Positions 48,630 through 60,043 of a stretch of DNA of 64,000 nt are shown here, one piece after another. The notes beneath the pieces are model-generated. The model was not told the origin of the DNA. It searched no databases and was given only the letters and a program-made list of their open reading frames with translations. Location: positions 23,743,739 through 23,807,738 of the forward strand of contig OZ023267.1 in assembly GCA_964006375.1 (NCBI GenBank). Reading direction: 5' to 3'. Source of the stretch: Tillus elongatus. Its lineage: Eukaryota > Arthropoda > Insecta > Coleoptera > Cleridae. A program made the translations under genes and the position numbers. The first letter of the stretch is position 1. The number at the start of each line of letters is the position of its first letter.

Positions 48630-48692
48630 AGCCAAAACGTCGAGTTTTCATAAATTATGGACGCGGTTTAACCCGAGAACCAAATATGTCTC
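48630..48692 (+). mobile_element. PLE 5' start-like segment
   Basis: TTATGGACGCGGTTTAACCC then GAGAACCAAATATGTCTCAT is the same sequence as the inverse of 47236-47284. Following a PLE 3' region with a PLE 5' region is the tandem arrangement typical of PLEs. Confidence 0.6.
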
Positions 48693-48976
<284 letters not shown>

Positions 48977-50017
48977 AGGATAAACGGAAAAGTCAAACAC
49001 CACCTGCAGGATTGGGTCCTATTTCAACATGATTTTAGTTGTTATTTAAGAAATAAAATTTGTTTTTCAAACGGGAGCTTTATTACGGAATCGGAAATGT
49101 TCAATGTTTTATTCAACACCCGGTATAAAATTTACGTGAATTTCCTGACATTGTACAAAACAACGGTCTAATAGTCAAAGGATCGAGCCTGCAAACTCTT
49201 CTAACAGCTTTCAATTTGATCCCGTCAATCGAATGTTACATCAAACTTAAAGGGGTAAAATTTTTGGGAGCGATGCTTTGAGTGTTGAGTAGTGTAGAAG
49301 CCCGAAAGGAATGTAGTAGCCTTGTCAAACTTGACGATCATTTACAGTAAGTATGTGATTTAGCAAGACATATTTGCGACTTTCGTTAACAAAGTATAAG
49401 CAACATTTTAAGTTTCTAACACGGCAAGGGTAACGATAAAGAGGTTGATATGTTTGCATGAGAGATGCACTTGTTTGAGGATAAAGTTGCCGTAACTTAG
49501 TATGTATGCAAGCTTTCTGTTTAGCTAAGCCGTAAGGTACATAATGTTGTATAACATAAGAGACAGGAAACACTCACAACAAACATAAACGTTTAGTCCT
49601 CATGACAACAGATTCATGCATAATTTACCTTGTCCACGGAGTTTGCCTACCATATAAAATATTACTGAGACTATATGCGCCTTACGGTTTTCGTAAGCTA
49701 CCTTTTTTTACGTAATACTTTATGAAAGGATGTCTTGAAGACAAAATGTGGGTGTTAATTCGCTTCTTGATTAGCTGGTGATTACATGGCTTCAGAAATA
49801 TGTGTTCCTGGAGGGCATTTTACGTTTTAGATGCGCTAGGGTAGAACGAGGACTGGTATGAGGCGTCGTCTGGGCCAATATACAATTATCTCCTGATATA
49901 TAAAATCTTTGGTTCCCTGGATTGCGCTCGCTTCACTCACTGAATCAGCGATCAGCTGTTTGACAGTTTTTGTTTGTTTATGTAATGAGTTACGGTTCAA
50001 GTAAATAAATAAAAGTC
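48977..50017. other. Anonymous intergenic DNA
   Basis: No gene recognised. GCTTCACTCACTGAATCAGC at about 49934 recurs inverted near 54320-54345. Confidence 0.5.
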
Positions 50018-51110
50018 TCGACGCAGCAAGTGCGTTATGATAGTGAATTTTCATTAAAATGTTTTTAATAGCAAATATGTTTGTTTTTTTAAGAAAGCAG
50101 GCATCAAATTTGGTTTCCAGTATAACCTATATAGTAAAAACGATGTGCCATGTTTCATCAAAATAACTTTATTGTTTGAAAATGCACACAAATTGCCAAA
50201 AGTAAACTGAAAGTGTTCCCGAAAACGTTTCTTGGTCAACCTTATAGGTTAATACCAAATTGAGCTATTCAAATATGAAGCATTTAATCAAAATTCGCTA
50301 CCGTGACACACTTGCTGCGCCCAGAATTTCTTTTCTTACAAACATGCATTATATTTCGATGGAAAATGCAAAAATGCAATAACATAAGGCTGTGCGACTA
50401 AAAAAGAAGAAAATTTGTATCACCAACGACTTATGGGCCACCCTGTGATTGTATAAATAATTTTTTAAGATGTATCTCAAGACATCCTATAATTAAGGTA
50501 TGGAATTTTTTTCGTATCTTGTATAATAACGGATGTATTCAGGTTTATTGATTTTTTACGAAAATTCGACAAAGATTATATACCATTAAACGGTAAACTA
50601 TATAGCTAGGACTACTGCCAAAGCATCAGAGAAAGGGTTTATTTTAAATAAATTTTCTGGCAATATTTAAGTAAAATGAAGGACAATGACGGTTAAAACT
50701 AAGACTTGTAAAACATTCTTCTTGATACATTTTCTCTCCATAGTGCGTATTAGATTCAGGTTCGTTGCCTAAATGTTGCCAGTTTTGACGTTTTTAATCG
50801 CGACTTTGACGTTTTGAGGAAAATCCCAATTTATTTTTCTTTAAATGCCTATAACTTCGTCTTTTAACCTACAGAGATACATTTTGATAAACCCTCGTAC
50901 CCAATTTGATGCCCTTCCTTTATTTTTCCGCTCATATAAATTTTTTTCGAAAGAAATCACAAAATTTTCCGGGAAAACCTGGGCCAATTTTCCTGGCTAA
51001 CGAACTTATCCAAGCCACTTGCAAAAGGAAGGTATTTACCAAATTTAATCAAAATCGGCCCATTCTTTTTTGAGTTGGTGTGATACAAACATATAAAAAT
51101 TGCACATTTG
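50018..51110 (-). mobile_element. Helentron-like element without (TA)n (1.09 kb)
   Basis: Inverse of 34890-36383 along nearly its whole length: right end CTCGACGCAGCAAGTGCGTT at 50018, the 290-bp module to a second right-end motif at 50330, the core with AACGACTTATGGGCCACC, AAAATTCGACAAAG, GTTTTGACGTTTTTAATCGC, and TCGGCCCATTCTTTTTTGAG, ending GTGTGATACAAACATATAAA. The site of the microsatellite holds only a few bases, and the left-end hairpin is lost. Confidence 0.75.
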
Positions 51111-51206
51111 AAGATTTATCAGCTCAACAGCTCTCTTTTAACTGGGTTCCTCAATTACTGACTTCCTATATCTGAGCCCTGGACAGTCTGCCCAGTACAC
51201 CTTGAG

Positions 51207-52230
51207 TTAGTTTCTAACCCAGCACTTAATGGCTCCCCTGGCAGTGCTCTTTGTCACACCCAGAACCGGTTCTGGTCCCATAAGTGGTTCTGCTGATCCT
51301 CTCTTTGCGAGACTATCAGCTTCTTCATTGCCTTTGACTCCCGAGTGACACGGCACCCAGATGAGGGTGACCTCATTCTGACCAGTCAGGTCGCTCGCCT
51401 CGTCTTGGCATTCACTTACCAGCCTGGAATTTACCCGTGGGCTACTTAGGGCCTTAAGGGCTGCCTGGCTGTGTGTGGCTATAGAGATCCGCTTGTTGGT
51501 GTAGCCCCTCCTCTTGTTCTCACGCACACAGTGCAGGATGGCGTACATTTCAGCCTGAAAGACCGTTGCATGGGCTCCGAGGGAAATACTATGACTTACC
51601 CTCAGTCCTTCTGAATAAGCACCTGCCCCCGTCCCACGCTCCCTGCGGGAACCGTCTGTGACCTGACCTGACCTGACCAGACGAGCGTGTCCCGTGGTAA
51701 GCCCGGCGTCTCCTCCTGCCATGCCTCGCGGTCGGGGATTTTGACTGTAAAATTGTTTTCCCTGCAGATTCGCGAGCTCGCGAAGTCTAACCTCATTTCA
51801 AGCATGGGCTCCTTCACGATCTCCTGATAAATTAGTGTAGGGAAAAAGGCAGATCCAGCAACACCTTCATGGCGGCTGTTGGGGTTGAAGTCATAGCCCC
51901 TGTGATGCCCAGGCAAGCCATCCTTTGGATCTTGCCTAGTTTCTCTTTGGCACTGGATTGTGTCACCTTAGGCCACCAGACCAGTGCCGCGTATGTTAAC
52001 GATGGTGTGATCACCCTTGTGTACAGCCAGTGGGCCATACTAGATCTTAGTCCCCACGTTTTTCCATATAGCCGCCTGGTGACGGCTAAGGTCACAACTG
52101 CCTTACGCAGTATTTTTTCAAGGTGACCATTCCAGGTTAGTTTAGAGTCCAATACGACCCCAAGATATTTTACCTCCCTGACCATTGTGATGTTTCTACT
52201 GTATAGAGTGAGAGTTGTGTGGCTCTCTCA
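51207..52230 (-). pseudogene. LINE RT thumb and RNase H
   Basis: Minus strand: EVKYLGVVLDSKLTWNGHL, YTRVITPSLTYAALVWWPK, IQRMACLGITGAMTSTPTAA (52185-51832), then RNase H: TDGSRRERGTGAGAYSEG, HATVFQAEMYAILHCV, ISIATHSQAALKALSSP, LIWVPCHSGVKGNEEADSLA and KRGSAEPLMGPEPVLGV (51722-51207). The third catalytic Asp (SDSQAAL in relatives) is His. A stretch around 51722-51840 is frameshifted. It belongs to the same RNase H-bearing LINE group as 12285-13740 but is a different family. Truncated on both sides. Confidence 0.82.
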
Positions 52231-52263
52231 CTTCCTCCTCCTCGTAAACGATATGACATTGCA

Positions 52264-52266
<3 letters not shown>

Positions 52267-52319
<53 letters not shown>
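52267..52319. repeat. (CT)n microsatellite, ~52 bp
   Basis: Uninterrupted CT tract. Confidence 0.97.
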
Positions 52320-52320
<1 letters not shown>

Positions 52321-52344
52321 ATAATCCTTTTTGTCCAATAAAGA

Positions 52345-52442
52345 CTTTAGAGGTCTTTAAAAAGAAGTGTTGTGGTGATTGGACTTCTCCAAGTGTACTT
52401 ATCAGTGCTCATCACAGGTTCCAATCTTCACTAGTGTATACT
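52345..52442 (+). repeat. PLE-tail-like repeat
   Basis: GTGTTGTGGTGATTGGACTT, TCCAAGTGTACTTATCAG and GTGCTCATCACAGGTTCCAA match the 33870-33960 and 16566-16640 tails. No hammerhead motif precedes it here. Confidence 0.5.
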
Positions 52443-52576
52443 TATTCCGCCGAAAGTAGTTCCAAATGCTAGTCTAAAACAGAGGGCGGAATATTGTAAA
52501 GCAAATATCAATAAATAACGGTGACAGTGTAGTATTAGCGAGTGCTACGGGAACGTTCTTAGAAAATTTTCATTTA

Positions 52577-52800
52577 GAAAAGTCACTGATAGAGAGGTAT
52601 CGATGATAAGATTTTTGGAAACATTCTCCATATGAGCACGAATTTGGGCCTCTAGAAACCATATCCAAGGTTCGTTTCATGTATGTACGTATCCAACCGA
52701 TAACTCAAAAAATACCCCACCGATTTTGACTAAATTTGGTGAATACCTTGGTTGCATTAATGGCTTGTATGAGTTCGTAGGTCTAATTTTTCTTTGAAGA
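52577..52800 (+). mobile_element. Helentron-like left end and first core unit, no (TA)n
   Basis: GAAAATTTTCATTTAG...AAAGTCACTGATAGAGAGG, CCTCTAGAAACCATATCCAA, GGTTCGTTTCATGTATGTAC, CGATAACTCAAAAAATACCC, GATTTTGACTAAATTTGG. Order and spacing are as in other copies, but the microsatellite position holds only GTATGTACGTATC. A possible right end (ATTCACTACCATAACGTAAT, TGCTGCG) lies at 53818-53848, which would give a 1.27-kb diverged element. Confidence 0.55.
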
Positions 52801-53289
52801 AAATGTAAAGAAAATTTTAAAAACACAATATTTTTTAAGTATTAATGTGATTCGAATAAAAATTTGCACATGGGTGGAAGACGTCACAATATGGCTGTTA
52901 ACCAAATGAAATGGTCCCAAAGAAAGAACGCATTCGAAAATAAAAATTTGTAAAAAATAAGCAATTTACGACATCAGTTCAAATTCCATAACGCATTTAG
53001 CACATGCAACATTGACAAAGATGGTCAGAGTATAAATGGCTTTTACTTTAGCGTAGAGCTTGTCTTAGAGCTTCCTGGTATTTGCTGATTTATTTACATT
53101 TAAACTTCTTCGCTGGTCTGGTTCAGTAAGTTAAAAATATTTCTTTTACAATTTCTTCATTTTTCGCTTGCTATATTACATGCCCCCTTTCAGGTACATC
53201 ACTTCCCCTGCAGTAACCTATCACTGTATATTTCTCCGCGGATAACACCCCGCGGTGTGGGGGTTTTGCTACTCCACTTCGTCTCTACT

Positions 53290-53385
53290 TCTCCTCATGA
53301 TTGATTACAAACACTCTCATGCATAAACCACATGAATAATTTCTTGGGAGCAACCGCCGAGAAAGTTACGGGACCTGGGGGGGAA
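53290..53385 (+). repeat. Repeat shared with the right edge of the window
   Basis: CATGCATAAACCACATGAAT, AATTTCTTGGGAGCAACCGC and CGAGAAAGTTACGGGACC align with 63930-64000. Unknown family. Confidence 0.5.
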
Positions 53386-53850
53386 TGCGGGGCAGACAAT
53401 GTTTAAAGGAGGTATGGTTGCAAAATAGGAAACACAGCTTTTAGCGGTCCGACTAAGCTGGCTTTTTTTGCATTTTTCGCTCATATTTCATTTTTATTTT
53501 CACCGTCCCCACCCTTATCCACTGCTTGCAAAAAATTGGTTTGTACATCCAGGCGGGCTCTACGCATGTTTCTGAAAAAAGATTCTAAAAACTATTCATT
53601 AAGTTAACTGCAAATTTACCAGATACATTTTATATCTACTTGATTTAGTGCTGTTTTGGTAAGACAAATAACATTCCTATTTGTCACTTGTTTTGTTTGT
53701 TTTATTGATTCAACTGACTCTTTAAATATTTAGTAAATATTTATGTAGAGATCTTGTATTTTATGTGCCCTTTTTGTACTACCTTTCTTTTACTAAAGCA
53801 AAAATCTTAATCTTATGAACATTCACTACCATAACGTAATTGCTGCGTTA

Positions 53851-54811
<961 letters not shown>

Positions 54812-54813
<2 letters not shown>

Positions 54814-55332
54814 TGTGTAGAATCATACACACATCATACAAAATTTGCTTGTACTTGTAAGGAACACAAATACACTTGTTTAGATTTTTTTCGGAGAAAA
54901 GATTACAGACAACCTTTAGTCTTGAAAAATGTATTCAAAAGTGGTAAATTCCGTTTCGCAGAAAAAATACTGTCAGTAGGTCTACAGCGATACATGGGAA
55001 CACAGAAACACAGATAAAGAAAATGAAGGAGATTTCAAGACAGAAATACTGCTTTCACAGTTGGTAAATAATTCACAAGGGATGTGAAATGCTTGCAAAA
55101 CCGAAACAAATATCCTGACAAAAAAGTGGAAAAGCTACGTTTCCTCGAAAGAATTTACGGATGAAGGAAACCCCAGTAATAAATATTCATTTTGATGAGA
55201 GCGTTACCAAAGGGCCAATGAATATGATATAAGTCCAATTTTATTAAAGACGTCTAGGAATTAAATAAATATTTATATACATGAGGGGAAAGCTAGGCAG
55301 GATTATTTTCATGTCCCTTCAACACTAAATGA
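54812..55332. other. Anonymous DNA, no gene recognised
   Basis: A plus-strand open stretch ([20 protein letters not shown]) ends at 55015. I recognise no domain in it. Confidence 0.4.
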
Positions 55333-55504
55333 AAACGCAGCAAGTGCGTTATGGTAGCGAATTATAAACATTTCCGGGAGTACATAACTCAATTTTAATG
55401 AACCTGGAAACTAGTAGATGGCAAAGAACAATGACAATTGCTGTACTAAATTTCATTAAAATAAGTTTATTATCTTCGGATATACAAATATTTTCCCAAT
55501 AATT
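55333..55504 (-). mobile_element. Helentron-like right-end fragment
   Basis: AAAACGCAGCAAGTGCGTTA, TGGTAGCGAATT and TAATGAACCTGGAAACTAG follow the reversed right-end module at 36096-36200. It joins directly to LINE coding sequence at about 55505. Confidence 0.6.
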
Positions 55505-56490
55505 TTGAAAAGAAATAATCCCAGTCAAGAAAACCGTCAAGCATTTAACGACGCAAGAAACCGCTCTGCCCGCATTCTTTCTGAGGCAAAAAACTCGTTT
55601 AATAACCACATCAAAAACAAAGTCCTCTCAAGCTCCAACGGCAGCAAACCCTTCTGGACTCTTGCTAAATCTATTGGAAATAATGTCTGCAAGAGCACGT
55701 TCTCACCTCTTGTTTCAGGGGATGAAATTGTTTCTACCGCCCTGAGCAAGTCTGAACTTTTTGCCTCGTTGTTCGCCGGCAATTCTACTCTCAACCCACC
55801 TCCAAATGTTCAACCACCAACAGTCCCCAATGTCGCGGCATAAAATGACAGTTATCATTTTCAAAACTAAAAAGGTACGAAAGATGCTCTCTTCTCTTAA
55901 TACCAGGAAAGCCTCTGACCTTGACGAGATCCCAGCAATTGTTCTCAAAAAATGCGCACCAGAACTTGCTCCTGTCCTGACTCGTCTGTTTCACACATCT
56001 TACAATAGAGGCATATTCCCTAGTAACTGGAAAACTGCTCGAGTACAACCCGTCCCCAAGAAAGGATCCAAAGTGCTTCCTAACAACTACAGGCCTATTT
56101 CTCTCATTTCAGTCGTCTCTAAAGTGATGGAAAAGTATATAAACACCGAATTACTAAAATTTCTTAAAAACACAGTCTAATCCACGACAGGCAGTATGGA
56201 TTCCGTCAGCGCAGATCAACTGCCCACCTCCTTTCCTTTGTCAACCATTCTTGGAACACGTCTATGGAACTACACCCTTTTACTGTCCAGGTCACCAGAC
56301 ATAGAACATCTTGTTGTGCCTGCTCTTTTGTCCCGAGGACTTCCAAGTTGTGGAATTCCTTGCCGGCACATGTTTTTCCTTCTCCTCCGAACCTCCAAAC
56401 CTTCAAGTCAGAATTAACAAATTGCCTCTTTCCTCCTTGTCGACACCCACGGTACGATAGTATTTAGGCTGTAAGCCCTCGCGGTGTGTT
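55505..56490 (+). pseudogene. LINE family X with large internal RT deletion
   Basis: The plus strand reads FNDARNRSARILSEAKNSFN, KPFWTLAKSIGNNVCKSTF, a frameshift near 55840, DLDEIPAIVLKKCAPELAP, SNWKTARVQPVPKKGSKVL, ISVVSKVMEKYINTELLKF and (after a frameshift) the RRSTA...SFVNHSWNTSMEL region at 56210-56270. There it jumps in frame to the C-terminal block HPFTVQVTRHRTSCCAC, SFVPRTSKLWNSLPAHVF. Motifs A-C (SKAFD, PQGS, YADD) are deleted. The 3' end reads GCTGTAAGCCCTCGCGGTGT then GTTGTTGAAATA. Confidence 0.8.
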
Positions 56491-57192
56491 GTTGAAATAT
56501 TTAAAAAAATACAATGGGTCCTCACGCATTTGCTGCAAGTTTTTGTGTGGTTTTCTTTTATTCTTTCGAATAAGAAGCCGACAATTTTCAAATTTACCTA
56601 GAATCACGTGTTTCTAAAATTCTAGCCATTTATGTAACGGAAGTTAGGAGAAGCTAAGATAAAAGACATTGAACAACATAGTGTCACATATGGTAAGGAA
56701 ATAGATAAAAAGAATGAGGTCACCATTTTGATGTGTATGTATTTTATTTCCGAACAGTCGTTTCCATGAAACATGGCTGTTAACGTGTGTTTGTTTATTT
56801 TCTCACATATGCAACATCCCACTATCTAATAATAAACTTAGAGGAGGCCGTGGTTGTTTCCCTCCTTATTACTGCTATATTCTTACTTACGTATTAGACA
56901 CATATATCATGCTGCAAGCTAATCACGAAGACCATATTTACATTTTGTGGTGCGACGTGGCGTACTGTAATATACTAATATACGCTCATACTTTTCATGT
57001 ATCTGCATTTACTGATAAACAACGCCAGCATGCATTACTCACTGTCACCACAGTCTAAAGGTCATGTCGCATTGTCGTCGTAACCGTGATTATCTGTCTC
57101 CAGCAGCCATTCTCATTTAATTGTAGTTCCAGCACGTGATCCATTGTGCCAGATTTTCCAGAAGTTTACATCTTGGTCTACCTCTTACCTTT
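56491..57192. other. Anonymous intergenic DNA
   Basis: No gene or repeat ends recognised. Confidence 0.5.
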
Positions 57193-58178
<986 letters not shown>

Positions 58179-58182
58179 TAGC

Positions 58183-58560
58183 CTAAAATTAACGTATACA
58201 ATTTTTTTCTCGTATTATAACGGATATATTGAGCTTTACCGTAGAGATGCGTTACACTGTATATATGAAAACAAATAAAAACTGAAAATAACCCTGAATG
58301 TGGGTTCTAGGGGGCCGAGTTTGCGCGCATTTAATGAAATTTTCAAAATTTAGAAGCGGCGGTCTCCTCATTAGCGATTTTTTTCTACGGAAATTCGCTA
58401 AAAATTTTAGACAAACAAATAAAAATAGAAACTGACCCCGGATACGTGTTCTAGGGGGCCTAGTTCGCGTTCATTTAAACAAATTTTTTGTCTCCTCATT
58501 AGTGATTTTTTTAATAATAGTAATAATAATAATATAATAGTGAAATTTCACTAAAAGAGC
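58183..58560 (-). mobile_element. Two Helentron-like left ends in tandem, reversed
   Basis: A core scrap TCGTATTATAACGGATATAT, TGAGCTTTACC (58205-58240; inverse of 35865-35895), then AAATAAAAACTGAAAATAAC, GTGGGTTCTAGGGGGCCGAG, GGTCTCCTCATTAGCGATTT (first left end, to 58405), and again AAATAGAAACTGACCCCGGA, GTTCTAGGGGGCCTAGTTCG, CTCCTCATTAGTGATTTTTT with AATAAT repeats (second, to about 58560). Two left ends without right ends suggest local duplication or nested truncated copies. Confidence 0.65.
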
Positions 58561-59400
58561 CGCTGAAAAGAAGCAGAAACGAGAAGCTTGAAACCAAATG
58601 AATAGGTCTTACATCTTTATTTGTATTTAATATCAAATAATGGCGTTAAGGCTGCCTGAATGTCATAATCTGTTGTAGCGTACACTTTTACTTCTATAAA
58701 ACAATTAATTAAGGATGATTCTCTGCGTAATTGATGCTACTACGACATAAAGTGTTTCTGTCAATTACAAACTACAACTCATTTAACTTTTATGACAGCA
58801 ATTTGCACATTTTTCGCCGGGCAAAACTTTAAAACGGCTCAAGTTGAACGACCTTATGTAGTAGTTAACATTTTTACAATCTAATTTAATTAACAGTAGC
58901 AGTTAACTACAGTGTAATATCTCGTATCTGAGATCATTCCGTATAAATAAACATTCAGAGTTCCTACACTTATTTCTTAACATCAATGTGTGAGTGATAT
59001 TGTTTTGTTTATGGCTGGTGTGCTTTAAATTGAAGTGTTTTCGACGATCAACGGTTTCGTAATTTACATCTCAGCGGAGATATAAGTATGGTTAGCTTTT
59101 TTTATCATAATACATGCTCTTAAAATAGAAACGTATTTGTTTAAGTGACAAGTGATGTTTTCCACATGAGCGCCGACCGTTTTATTGTCGTCCTGATTTG
59201 CAAATGTCATATCAATTCGAGATATTTACGGTGTTAAACGCGGACAAGCCGTAACACCAATTAGAGAGAAGGCGCCACATTTTTTCCAGCAAATCATCTA
59301 AATATAATTTCTTCGTTGGTAGAAATATCCACAGCAGGCTTTTTACATGTGGTTGTAAAGGTTTTTTCTGTAAGACTCGATGAATTTTCGCAACAATTAG
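58561..59400. other. Anonymous intergenic DNA
   Basis: No gene or repeat ends recognised. Confidence 0.5.
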
Positions 59401-59401
59401 A

Positions 59402-59444
59402 ACCGTAGACCGGTTTCGCTCTCATTAGAGCTCTTCAGTACGGC
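59402..59444 (-). ncRNA. Hammerhead ribozyme-like motif C
   Basis: Minus strand: CCGUA, CUGAAGA, perfect stem II GCUCU/AGAGC with AAUG loop, GAAA, ACC/GGU, GUC, UACGG. This is the best-formed copy, with all core bases and both long stems intact. Confidence 0.8.
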
Positions 59445-59507
59445 ATACCAATTGTAGCAAAAATGCACCAAAAGTACTACGGCTATCGTATAGCCAGTCT
59501 TAAAATA

Positions 59508-59792
59508 CTCAGTAAGTGGTGGACGTGCCGCCACCTAGTTGCGGAACCAAGTAGTATGCTGTCACGCCAGCTCCAAATAACACAAAGTGTTAAAAAAATA
59601 GAGACTACATCGGGTCTTACATACTTTGTCCCTATATTGGGGTAGAAATGGGCCAGGGCTGACAATTTTCTAAATTGTTAGTTAGCTGTATCCAGTCACT
59701 ATTTTTTTAACACTTTGTGTTATTTTGAGCTGGCGTGACAGCATACTACTTGGTTCCGCAACTAGGTGGCGGCATGTCCACCACTTACTGAG
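59508..59792. mobile_element. PLE-type foldback, locus C
   Basis: CTCAGTAAGTGGTGGACGTG, CCGCCACCTAGTTGCGG... (from 59508) is inverted at 59660-59792. Arms are about 100-130 bp; the loop (about 59605-59655) carries the TACTTTGTCCCTATATTGGG segment found also in A and B. The hammerhead motif lies just outside the left arm, unlike locus B where it is in the loop. Confidence 0.7.
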
Positions 59793-60043
59793 GGTTTTTT
59801 CTGATTTAACAGTATAATGCAGGGGTTTCTTCGCAACTACTTAGCTGATCCTGCTTATCCCTGTTGCTACTGAAGTTTATCTGCAACTGGTTTCATCTTC
59901 ACCGTCTCTTCAAGCATAAAAATGTGTAATGTGCACGACTCCAATGTTTGTACATTTTTGGAAACCCACCACCCAGCAGCTAGAACACCAGTTATAAAAA
60001 TTATTAGAAAAAATGTAGAGAACAAATTTAGTGGCTTATTAAC

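Noticed and set aside
49325..50054. Minus-strand frames of 72-82 codons as host exons
   Set aside because: No domain, no splice-consistent neighbours recognisable by eye, and composition typical of random AT-rich frames.
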